Origin: Brachypodium distachyon
Taxonomy: Eukaryota > Streptophyta > Magnoliopsida > Poales > Poaceae
DNA length: 64,000 nucleotides
NCBI RefSeq assembly: GCF_000005505.3
Contig: NC_016133.3
Location: 39,025,237 to 39,089,236 of the forward strand
Direction of reading: 5' to 3'
Of this stretch, positions 36,480 to 47,479 are shown piece after piece. Numbering within the stretch: the first letter of the stretch is position 1; each line of letters starts with the position of its first letter. A program made the position numbers and the translations under genes. The notes beneath the pieces are model-generated. The model saw only the letters and a program-made list of their open reading frames with translations. It searched no databases and was not told the origin of the DNA.

Positions 36480-38215
36480 TAAGCCGTAAGACCGTCAACA
36501 AGCAGAGTTAGCGCAAAATTCATAAAGTAATTGTTTTGACGAAAATAGCCCCCAGTTATTTAAAGTTTGGTGAAAAACAACCTCGGTAGGAAATAAGATT
36601 TTTTTATAGTTTTGGGAAATAAGATAAAACTTATTTTCTATAGTTTCGGGAAATAAGATTTTTTTTTTGGTGAAAGTCTTTGTTCTAATTCATGTGTTTT
36701 TTTATGGAAGATGGACGATCAGGCTCAGCGACTCAGAAGTTGCCGTAGTCAGGTCCTTTTTCTAATAGCATCTGATCTTTTCTAATAAGAGTACTATACA
36801 CTTGATTTTAAACATAATGATTTTTATCAGATATTTATTGGTCACAACTCACAAGCACGGCGGCCACACAGACGCGCTGTGCTCGGAAAAAAGCAAAATG
36901 CACTTTCGTCTCGAGTTGGAAGGATGACTGAAGGAGTGACTACATGACTGATACGGAAACTGTCGAAGAGTTGTGGTCAAAGTTGGTCCTGATCGAGGTT
37001 GGACGACCCAGGAGGACCAACGAGGGACGGCCGTGTATACCTACCTACCCTTCACCCCCTCTTTTCGACAAGTTTGAAGGCCAAAATGACTCGAAGATCC
37101 TTCGCAAAGTCCCGTCCTTCGCAAGTTCGCAGTGTGATTCGAGTCAGTCATGTGTTAGCATACCCATCAGTCCCGTTTGAACAAGCCCCCAACGAGGCAG
37201 CTAGCTGTACGTACGTCGGTACGTGCGTCCAGGGCCCCCCGGGCACCGTGAATTCGAGTTGTACGTACGTACGTGGTGGCGCTCAGCATCCGTAATGAAT
37301 TGGGCGGTTGTCAACTTGTCATAGCTCATGTCGAGGAACGTGGAGGACAGCTTCCTTGACCAGTGGCCACTTTTATGCCCGGGCGAAGGATGGCACGGCA
37401 TGACGGCACCCGGGGCAACCGGTCTCATGGTAATGGCTCCTTATTACGTGGGGGCAGAGAGAACGGAATATTGGAGGCAAGACGATGTAATTAGCATTCG
37501 TCGGGTCGTCGGATAGCCTCTCCTCGCCTCCGCTCGATCGATCCACTCCTCCTGGCCGTCCTGATGCCCCTCCTCGTCCTGCTGCCGCCGTATGCCGTCA
37601 CCTGCGAGCGAGTTCAGGTACCAGCTTTCTAAAGTGTAGTCCCCTGCCCAAGACCCCCACCTTATTCTTTCTCTACATATTGCCTGCAAATGGCAGACCT
37701 ATCAAACCTTCTCTACTGAAAATGCATTTTCAACGTGTATAGTTTGCAGGGAAACACCGTTGATCCAGCGTGCATTAAGACTTGGATCTGAACATCGGAC
37801 TGAGCAATTGGATTTGGGCAACGTAGCACATGCATATTATGTGTTAAATAGGTGAAAGTTTCCATATGATCTTTTTGTTGTAACACCCAACGGTTTATAT
37901 CGGCTTAGATCTAAGTCATCAAACTCCATGAATGGTCTAGATTGAGCAATGATCGACCAAATCCATTAAAATTAGACCGAACTTCATTGGAATTTATGTT
38001 ACTCCGTACTACATTCTTCCAAACATACAAGTCTAATACGGAATCTTATACGAGCACCAAACTACTAATAATTAAACTAGTTCGATGAGGTTGCTGTTAC
38101 ACAAAAATAATATCGTCAGATTCATATTGCAAAATTTTAGCATTTTTTTTTATCTAAACGATATAACCTTTGAACACATTCGGCAAATATTATATCTAAT
38201 TGCTGGTCAAATTTT
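36480..38215. other. Spacer without a recognised gene
   Basis: Mixed sequence. 37200-37280 contains two GTACGTACGT-type runs. At 37563-37620 a short plus-strand stretch reads MPLLVLLPPYAVTCERVQ followed by GTACCA, like a signal-peptide exon with a donor, but no following exon was found. 37700-38215 is AT-rich. Confidence 0.4.
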
Positions 38216-38219
38216 GATA

Positions 38220-38343
38220 CTTCCTCCGTCTAACAAAGGATGTCTCAATTTTGACTAAATCTGAATGCATCTATATACTGAGTCATGTCTAGATATATCC
38301 AAATTTTAACAAACTTTAGACATCTTTTGTTGGACGGAATGAG
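38220..38343. mobile_element. Stowaway MITE (124 bp)
   Basis: The left end CTTCCTCCGTCTAACAAAGG and the reverse complement of the right end CTCATTCCGTCCAACAAAAG are TIRs, with TA on both sides. Same subfamily and length as 46343-46466. Confidence 0.88.
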
Positions 38344-39117
38344 TATAAGACTCCAATGTCAGGCTTCTATGTTTGGAACAAGCGAGTGGATTATTTCCAG
38401 CGTCTTTTGCGAATTATAAAATTGGATGAAAGGCAAGGGAACAACAAACTTCACATCAAAGCATGCCACCAGATTCATTGAAGACTTCCAGCAAAATTCG
38501 CATGCTCTCAAAACTATACAACCAAGAACCCATTGAATGTAATAATAGTAGTAATGTAGAGTCCAACAAATACAGAGCATGTTGATGCAAAATTTCTAAT
38601 GAGAGCCCTGCAAACTGTTTCTGATATCAAAAATGTGAAAAGCAAAATACAAGGCAATCGATGATATCTGAAACCAGACTCCAAATGCAGCAGTCACACA
38701 CAAGCTGGATCTGCATCCCCCAAAAGCCTCCAAGGTGCTGAAAAAAAAAACAGAACTGTAAGCAAATTGCAAACAATTGCACGGATAAGGGAAAACGATC
38801 CACTTCTTGCTGATGAATTTCTTGCAGCTGCTATTTTCACTAGTTTCCACACCGCAACATATCTTAATTGATACTAGTTTGATACACCTTAATATATGGA
38901 CCACGACTTGCACACCATTCCTTCGATGGGTTTCATGTCATTTTAATGAGTTTGTCCCACACTACATATGGTACTTATATAAAAAAGGTACACAAATGGA
39001 TATAAGGAATGATCGATGCTTGTAAATTGCATATGTGAAGAAAAAAAAGGGAGCTCACTTACATTCTTGAACATTACATTTGGACGACATCTTCCTCACC
39101 ACTTGAATATAAGAGGC

Positions 39118-42100
39118 CTAATTTTTATTTGCTCGTAGCCATTCAACAAAGTTATCTAAAATTAAAGGCCATGCTTGGTCTGGATCATAATTGTCAAGTG
39201 ATGGGAAGATTATCTGAAAAAAAAAGAAGGTGATTCAAATCGTCAATAGTGCTAGAGGAAATACTAATAAAAAAAAGGAAAAGAGTGGAAAAGGTGCTGT
39301 AAAATAGGATGATGTTTGAAACATGACCTCATTGCAGAACCGAAGAAATCCCATCCACTGGTCCATGTTTATAACCTTGTAGTCATTTTGGTACTGAAAT
39401 ATAAAGTTACATAAAACAATGTAAGAAAAATATTCAAGTTGTTCAGAAGAATAAGACAATTAAGGCCAAAAGGCAATAAATCATTATACCTTGAGGTAAT
39501 CCATAAGTTTGTCGACCTGGGGGCGGAACTGCAAGCTCAATACTAGATTCAGCAACTCACAAGCAACTGGTATTTCTATACACTTCTTCTTGTCCTCTGA
39601 GAAAGCACACCCAAGGTATATAAATTTTGGCAATAAATAAAACAAGTGCAGTGTATCGTATTAATATCAAGCAACAGTACCTGTTAGGCAATAACGAAAT
39701 GCAAACGGATAGAAGTCCTGGAAATTAGAGGGCCTTGTAACCTGGTTTGTAAAAAAGATTACATTATCAGCAAGACGGATACAGTAAGAACCAAAAGTTA
39801 TCATAAGTTAATGGCAGTTCATTCTTCAATTCAATGTGGTGTATTTCGTGATGCACTGTGAGCGTTTGCTACTCAAGTAACGTTTAACACAACCGGTAGG
39901 GCTCGCCATAGGTAATTTTGACCCTCAATAAATATTATCATTTCATATACAGTAGTTCATTAGATATTTGTAGAGGCTAGAACACTCACTTCTTGGACCA
40001 TTTCAGGAAACGCTTTCTTCAATTTGCTGATACTATCAGCTCGCAAAGTTTTCAGCCCAGATCTCCATTCATCCTATCAACAGAGTACTACCAGTCAAAA
40101 CTCAGGACAGTGTGATACCATACTGATGAACAATTGGAACGGTCTAGAAATAAGCATACCAAAGTAATGTAACCTTGCTTTTCACAGCCCATTTTCCTGA
40201 TACAAGATATATATGGCCTTTATTAGATATGTCAGCAAAAGATATCAGCATTTAATAATTTTAGAGAACAAGGACATACCATGCTAGCATCAGAATCCGA
40301 ACGTCGGTATGTGGAACTTCAAGATGAGAGCAGAGTGTTTCAATGCCTTCTGGGCTGTTCCAGCATGTTAAAAAATCAATTCATCCGACAATTGATGCAA
40401 GACTGATGTCTAAGAACAGTTTCATTGGAACAAGCAATTGGAAAAAGGTAATTCACTAATACCCTATTGTCTCTACCAAAACAGTATCCAGAAACTTAAA
40501 GAACATCGCTAAACTCAACTCATTAGAATAAACTCCCTCCGTTCCTAAAAGCAAGGCACATTTTTTTTTCTGAAATCTCCGAAAAACAAGGCGCCGAACC
40601 GTTTTTCTCCCCCGTTCTCTTCAGATTGCACCTGCCTTGAGCAATCACCTCAATCCATCAGTACTTACCTCTCCATATTCCTCCTCGGTTATATCGCATC
40701 TCACCAGAACTATGACATGTTCTTGACGGAGATCCACCACCAGGACGAGGATGTTAGGCAGGGACGACGGTACAGAAGGAGAAATCGGTGGCAATGGAGA
40801 AGAAATTGGCGGCGGCAGGCCTGCTGCTCACCATAGAAAGTAGTGGGTTCAAGTGGCCCGGGAAGGAGAAATTGCAGGGACGAAGAGGAATAGGTGGTGA
40901 TGGAGAAGAAACCGGCGGCGATGGCCCTGCTGGTCGCCATAGAAATTGGTGGGTTCAAGCAGTCCGTGGCGGAGAAGCCAGCAGGGGTAGGGCCTGCTAC
41001 TCGTTGGCATGCTGCCCACTGGGGAAGCATTCCATGGTCCAAGACTCCCAACGATCTATTTGTAGCTGGCCTCGTCTCGTGCGCCATCAACTCGGTGGCC
41101 TGGACTCCATGAATTTTGTTGTTGCATCCAGCATGCTCGAGCCGTGCGTTGCCGCGGCTGGCAACACCAAGGGGCAGATGGCGAGAAAATTGTGGGGTAA
41201 AAAGGTCCAAGTTTTCTTACATTTTTTTCTGCGGTCGCTGCCTAGGTCTTAGCAAACGAGTTTATACGCCTTCCTTTTAGGAAGGAGGGAGTAACAATTA
41301 CACCAAAACATAATCTATTGACTACAATACACAGTTTTATGAGCAATGACAATAATTGCATCAATCAATTTCTATTTTTTCTTTGGTGCTGATCCACTAC
41401 AATTAAGATTTGAGAGGCAAACCTAGATCTTGTAAATAAAACTAAGACTACCATGAGCAACCAAAATAACGGGCCAAACATTTGAGAACATCAAAGAACT
41501 TACTCCACCATGCCAGATGAGCTATCAGCATAAGTATAGAAAAGTTGGTCAATCCGTTCTACTTCCTTGGAAACCGCTTTAGTTTGACCTGGAAATAATA
41601 ATAAAAACGTTACTACCAATAGACTTAAGCAACATGTTATTCACTTAAAATATACATGGTCTCTTGATTTTACATAGATACTGCATATCGTATGATAGAA
41701 CTTAGTGTGCAAGCAAAAAGTATGCATGCTTTTGTGTAATCCTAATAAATAGGTTGTGTAAGAAATAGAAATGAGGAGACGGCACATAGCTTGACATAAC
41801 CCAATTAAATAAAGGTAATCAAGGTGCACACCACGTCGACTAGAAAACATTCTTACAAGCAGATTGAAAAATGCAAACAATTAGACAAGTAATTTTGAAA
41901 AGAAAAGTAATCAGTGCATCTCACCACGTTGTGCTTTCCTGCTGGTCAAGTTTGTACTGACTCCTTTTCTTTTTCTGTTTTGTTTTTCATTTACTTGTTC
42001 CTCACCTAAATATAATCGTTTGCTTAGTACTCATTCAGATATGTATACCCTCAAAAGAGAATACGAGAGCTCCTACTCAAACGCATTTCAAAAACAGACA

Positions 42101-43412
42101 TTGAAACTATAAATAGAAAGCTAAGATAGGAATTAAGACACAACTAGTTTAACCTAAAAGAAAACAAATTAAGATAAAGCTGAGCAATCAGCAATTCTTT
42201 TAGAGACACTTATGAAATTTCTAGTTATGCGCACAGAGATTAGTTAAGCTTCTCGATCTGTTATTTATACTTTCTGGGGTAGTTTAACATTACAAAGTGG
42301 CACTTAAAACTCATGACAGAGAACAAATTCCTAGATGAGGGAGGGAGAAAAGACACCAAACTAGGAGATGAGATGAAGCAACATGGAGTGCCAGATAATG
42401 TATTCTAGTGCCTACATTCTCAAGTATTTCCTCAGGGCCATGACATATTGGTACAATAAATAAAAAATCTCTAGTTTCTTCCAGTACTTGGTAATTTGGT
42501 TGCTATCAGAACTAAATGATGGAATTTAATTATGCTAAGCAAATAGATAGCCAGAGGTCGCAAACACGATCAGAATCCCAGAACACGGTATTGGTGAAAT
42601 AGTTCCATTGACTTTGCTTAAGAACAATTTTGGCATGGGTTGGCAAAGAAAAAACCATGTCAATCACCATCTTCTTAGGGCATGTACAATAGGGTGATGT
42701 CAAAAGTTTTTAGCAAAACCGCATAGGATAAAAGTTGACATGGAAGAGAGAGAAACGGAAAACGTGTTTGCCTTCTCTTAACTACGAGATGATAGACCGT
42801 TTTTCCCGTTGTACCAGATTTTATCTTTTCATCACACTTTTAAAATTAATTTTATTCACGCGAGCAATGATTGCAAGATATCACAGTAGAGATAACCTAT
42901 CATATTATGATAGGTAATCATATGCCATGTTTTATTGTCTTCTCTAAATGACTTGGAGTGCACAAGAGAAGACAGTCTTCTCTTCCACTGTGGGAGTACA
43001 TGCCCTTATATACCACACGATCTGCTAGCGAATCCACATCTAATTCTGCACCAATTCCAAACCCAGGATTCAGTACCTTCTCTTACAACCACGGGGAATT
43101 GCCAAACCCTCAATCTGGCCCGACCGCTCCCATCGCGCATCAAGCGATCCAAACCCCAATAAGCCGTCCCATCAAAGAGCCGTACCTCGTACGCTCCCAC
43201 ACGAAACGAATCGAGATTGGATCTTCCCGAGACAAAGTACCACACCGAATCTCGCACGACAGCAACCAGACCAGGGACCGGAGGAGCCCAAGCCTGACCA
43301 CGTAGACAGCCTAATCGCGAAACAAAATAATACAAACAAGGAGAGGGATCCGAGGGGAGGGGGCGTTACCGGCCGGGGCGGACGATGACGACTTCTTGGA
43401 GGAGCGCCTCAT
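39118..43412 (-). CDS. DCN1-like protein (defective in cullin neddylation; AAR3-type)
   Basis: Co-E3 for attachment of NEDD8/RUB to cullins. Exons right to left: 43412-43370, 42005-41925, 41588-41504, 40354-40280, 40196-40160, 40073-39990, 39741-39681, 39596-39490, 39393-39328 and 39213-39118, all GT-AG and phase-consistent, 244 codons. The N-terminus MRRSSKKSSSSAPAG plus a Lys/Arg-rich linker (KQNRKRKG) suggests nuclear targeting. The PONY/DUF298 domain runs from about residue 50 (KEVERIDQLFYTYADSSSG) through DPEGIETLCSHLEVPHTDVR, WKMGCEKQGYITLDEWRSG and MDQWMGFLRFCNE. The C-terminal DAD patch appears intact: Asp in NYD, Ala in QAWPL, Asp in LILDNFVEW. Intron 1 holds a Tourist MITE and intron 3 a 759-bp Stowaway-like element. 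The gene looks functional; assignment to the AAR3 branch is from resemblance only. Confidence 0.94.
40533..41291. mobile_element. Unusually long Stowaway-like element in DCN1-like intron 3
   Basis: The left end CTCCCTCCGTTCCTAAAAGC and the reverse complement of the right end CTCCCTCCTTCCTAAAAGGA match as Stowaway-type TIRs. TA follows the right end and AA precedes the left (a degraded TA duplication). At 759 bp it is much longer than the 110-125 bp MITEs nearby. Inside, a unit of about 109 bp is tandemly repeated (ATGGAGAAGAAA(T/C)CGGCGGC-like phrase at about 40794 and 40900; GTGGGTTCAAG at about 40843 and 40948). A 154-codon frame at 40788-41252 has no recognised domain. Confidence 0.75.
42678..43005. 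mobile_element. Tourist-type MITE in DCN1-like intron 1
   Basis: 328 bp with ends GGGCATGTACAATAGGG and, in reverse complement, GGGCATGTACTCCCACAGTG. It is flanked by TTA at 42675-42677 and 43006-43008, the target duplication of PIF/Harbinger-derived Tourist MITEs. Confidence 0.8.
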
Positions 43413-46130
43413 GGTGGACCGTGCTCTCGCCTTCTTCCGGCGGATTTGCAGTGGCGCCTCCCTCTGTCCTTCTCCCTTGCGCTGCGCGGACGACGTTCGC
43501 TCGCCGAGTTATCTTCCCGTCGTCTCGCGGCTTCTCTGCTGTCTGTCTCTCGGTTGCGCGTTCGAGTTTGGTGTGGACGGGGAGGAGTCGAGGAGAAGAA
43601 GAGGGGGCGCAGGTGGAGCCCTCTTTTCTTATAGGATTCGGCCTTGCCAAGTAGTTGGGCCCCACGTGCAGGCACGGGCTGGATACCTGGGCCACCCACC
43701 ACGGCTGACTTTGGGTTTCTGGGCTGGAGATATTTCCGTCTTCATTAGGAATCGAGACTTTTGAGTTCGCTTGGTGCTCCCGTTCCCGCGTGCTTGTATG
43801 CAGATTTTTGTTTTTCCGGTTTGCGATGCATGCTTCGGTAAGGATTTTTTTTGTCTTTTTGTCCTGCTCTTAATTTTTATTATCCAAACTTTTGATTTAT
43901 TATTCAACTTTTAATTTTAGCCTTTAATTTTTCAAACTTTGACTTTTTACTTTTCGGTGTGAAGCTTTTACTTTTTATTTTTTATAGCTGAAATGCTCGT
44001 GCGCTGCCACGGAACCGCAAAATAAAGTGATACACTCAAAAATATGCATCAAAACTTTTTCTTGTCTTCTTCAATGACCACCAAACATCCTTTTCTTAAT
44101 AAAATTGAAGAAACAAAATTAATCGAATAAAGGATTGCCAGCCAGAATTTGTTGCGCTGGTTGAGCTGGTTGAACAATCGATCCTTCGCGCTCGCCTCCC
44201 GCGCACGCCTGCCGCACCGCCAAGTTGTGCCACCGCCTCAAGCTGCAGTTGTACCGCGCGGCCCTCGCCAGCTACCCGTCCGCCTCCCCTCTTGGCCTCA
44301 TCCTCTGCCCGCGCGTTCCCGACGCCGCCCTTGCCGCCCGTCTCTTTGATCCCCTCACCCCCTCCGCGCCGTTGACCTCCCCCACACCCGCGGCTGTGGC
44401 GCGCCGGGCCTGACCACATAAAATAGTACAACAGCTGCTAAACTATCTGTTGATATGAACAATGTGACAATTTAGACAAGAGTCGGAAAATCTCGTGATC
44501 TCTTTTTCTTGCAAACAACCAAATCTCGTGATCTCTACCATTCCTCGATCCTCTCATCACCATCATACATCCATCCCCTAGCTAGCTTAGCTATTTCCCT
44601 TTGCAAGCACCATCTCTTCTTTGATCTCCAGTGATCCATCCAGACCAATCCAGGTTTCTTTTGGCGAACAAGACAAGGTTTCAACGAACGGTCAAGCGAC
44701 GAAGTAGATTGGATCGAATTACCCAAAACAAAGCTTGGGTAGCTCGCCACTCCAACGCTAGCTGTGGCAGCGGCGTCGCCTTCCGCAGTTCCGCCCCAAC
44801 ACCGATGAGGTCCGCGACGCCTTGGCCGACGCCGTGGAATCGACCTTGCTGGCGGAGGAGTCTTTCTGCTTGTCTTTGAAGAAGCCGAACACCAGCCGCG
44901 AGCAAACGGGGACGTTGAGCACCACGGGCGCCACGCGGACGTTGCCAGAGGCGTGCGATCGGTCAACGGCGGCGCGGGAGGAGCGAGACTTCGAGGGAAG
45001 TGCTGGATGAGAGGGGGCTATGACATGGGGAGGGCGCAGCAGGGGTTCAGGGACATGCGCGTCGGGGGTGGGGGGGCACCTGTCGCCTGGGTCGATCCGG
45101 AGACAGAGGGGGGCGATTCTTTCTTTCGATGAAGGGGTACGGGTTCGAGTCGGCTTCCGTGGTTGTATTTTTGGCAGTTATGCCGATGGGTGGATGAGTT
45201 TGTATTGCTTGTGTTATTGATCTCTCGGGCAAGGGTTGACAGGCGACGAAACCGCGTGGTGAAAGGAACGGTGCGTATTTTTTAGATAGGTATAGATTTT
45301 AGAACTTTTAATCCATATTTTTTTTAAACAAAACTCACGGGTGGCGCTCCTTCCCTTCACGCTTGTCATTGGATCAACAGCGGTGAGCTCCCCGACGGCG
45401 GATCCACCGTCCGCGTGACAGTCATGTCCCGATGCGGTGCCAACCCGGGCCATACGGAGGCCCTGACTCTCACGGATTCAGCCTCCTCCGCCGGAATCTC
45501 GACTATACGGCCTCCTCCTCTGCATGGTTCCGATCCATACAATGGTGCGTGGAAGAAGGCGAATCGGTGGTGGCGCACTGCGTTGTGTCAGGAGGATGGG
45601 GAGTAGATGGGGACGGAGTGACTTCGTGCGAGACGAGGACAAAGGGATGTAGGTGGCGGAGGGAGGTGAGACGTGGAATCGTTTGCGCGAGGCGGACGGC
45701 CATGGGATAGGGTTCGCAAAAATAATACAAAATATGAAAGCAGACAGATATACGAATTTGGATTGTACATGATCCAAGATAATAGAATAGTACAGTATAA
45801 CATTCACTTAAAAATGAGTTTTTAATCGTAGTAAAATGCTAAAAATGTTAAACTTGTTCCATTAGTTAGATCTTTTCCTCTAGTTTAATTTAGTACTCTC
45901 TCCGTCTCTAAATACTTGTCGCTGTTTTAGTAGACATTACAATATTCTGTATCTTTAATTAAAGTTTGAACTATAGGTTAAATAGAATGAGAAAACTTAA
46001 TAAATTTGAAATATACTATAGAGAATGCATGTCCAAAAATTATGAAACCAACTTTTGTTGAACTTGAAATGACATACATAATTAAACCCCACTGTTATCC
46101 GTAGCAATGCACAGGTATTGCTAGTATTTG
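43413..46130. other. Spacer with two or three gene-like GC-rich fragments
   Basis: Upstream of the DCN1-like gene (promoter region to about 43.8 kb). At 44196-44411 a plus frame reads RTAKLCHRLKLQLYRAALAS followed by codon-like GC-rich sequence. At 44760-44990 a minus frame reads VRVAPVVLNVPVCSRLVFGF followed by FKDKQKDSSASKV. At 45480-45710 a plus frame reads LDYTASSSAWFRSIQWCVEE. None is recognised as a family, none is flanked by a complete gene, and they may be captured or decayed gene pieces. Confidence 0.35.
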
Positions 46131-46134
46131 AATA

Positions 46135-46495
46135 CTCCCTGCATTCCACAAAACACCTCATATGGAATTGTGCACTGACCAAGTCAGCTCTTGTTTTCAG
46201 TGACTGGCCACTCATATTTGATTAGTACTAAATAGATGTGAACTATTATTGGCCGGATTAGGGAACCAAGAGAAAAACGAGTTGTTTTATGGAACAAACC
46301 AAAAAAATAATCTAGATGAGTTGTTTTGTGTTTTTTTTAATACTCCCTCTGTCTAACAAAGGATGTCTCAACTTTGATCAAATATGAATGAATCTATACA
46401 CTAAGTCATGTCTAGATATATCCAAATTTTGACAAACTTGAGACATTTTTTGTTGGACGGAGGAAGTAGAATTATATGAGTTGTTTTGTGAAACA
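46135..46495. mobile_element. Degenerate MITE with another MITE nested in it
   Basis: The left end CTCCCTGCATTCCACAAAAC and the reverse complement of the right region (46475-46498, GTTTCACAAAACAACTCATA) resemble inverted ends. The intact MITE 46343-46466 lies between them. Boundaries are uncertain. Confidence 0.45.
46343..46466. mobile_element. Stowaway MITE (124 bp)
   Basis: CTCCCTCTGTCTAACAAAGG at the left and, in reverse complement, CTTCCTCCGTCCAACAAAAA at the right, with TA on both sides. Near-identical plan to 38220-38343. Confidence 0.9.
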
Positions 46496-46966
46496 GCGGG
46501 TTAGATGGCTACCTGTGGCTACCTTGTACTCCGATGGAATGCTCGAACGATCCAATATGAAGTTTACATTTAACCTTTTACGTTGGAATACACAATTACT
46601 TTACTGGCGATGATTTGATTGAAAAGTAATACATTTGCATGTCAGCTTATAACTCAGAAGATAATGTTGCGGCAAGGCGCCTCTACATGGCCATGTTTTG
46701 CTCATACACAAACTCTTTCATTGCCAAATGTACCTTTGATTACAGGTAACAAATTCAGTTCCATGAGGTTGGACTTCTACCAGTACAATGACCTACAAAT
46801 GCAGTTCCATGAGGTTTGAGTGCTACTGAGTACTGACCGACGCGTCACTTGAAAAGTGGTTACTGACCGAGCGGTTGCTGACCCAGACGTTACTGACCAA
46901 TGGGCAATGGTTACTGAACTTTCAAAATATTCCATCAAATCCTCCAATATTTCCTATTTCTATGTA

Positions 46967-47200
46967 CTCCCTCTGTTCTTGGGTGCCAAAAGAACTAACT
47001 TTGTATTTGCACATGATATACTCAAACTTTTAAACTTTGATCAAGTTTATAAAAAAATCTACCAACATCTATTACTCTAAATTAGTTTTATTAATTCATC
47101 ATAATATTTTTTTATAATATACTTAATTGACATTTGTAGATACCAAGTTCGACCTAGAACAAAGTTAGGATTTTTTGCATCTAGAAACGGGGAGGAGGAT
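46967..47200. mobile_element. Stowaway-like MITE (about 234 bp)
   Basis: The left end CTCCCTCTGTTCTTGGGTGC pairs with the right end, whose reverse complement reads CTCCTCCCCGTTTCTAGATG. A left TA is present at 46965-46966; the right TA is not clear, so that end is approximate. Confidence 0.65.
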
Positions 47201-47479
47201 CCCCTGACATGTCAGCCACTACTTTACAGCCCACTTATTTTCTCTTCTCTAACTAAGCAAAACCTGATTACACCATCAACTTATTGTATTTGCAGTTTTG
47301 CACATGAAGTATGTACGAAAGAAACCATGTATGTGCTCTGTACTGTACATGTGGCAGTTCTCGATTTAGGATCATCACAATCACACAAGAGGATAACGGA
47401 AAATTGCGACAGATCCACCAGCACCATGCAGCTCTTGGAGTGGGAGAAGGGGAAACTTGAGCGAAGAAATGAAATGAAC

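Noticed and set aside
37444..37689. Possible small secreted-protein exon near 37563-37620
   Set aside because: Signal-peptide-like start with a potential donor, but no downstream exon or homologue could be identified; kept only as a note in the spacer entry.
42678..43005. Possible miRNA precursor
   Set aside because: The inverted ends and TTA duplication are fully explained by a Tourist MITE.
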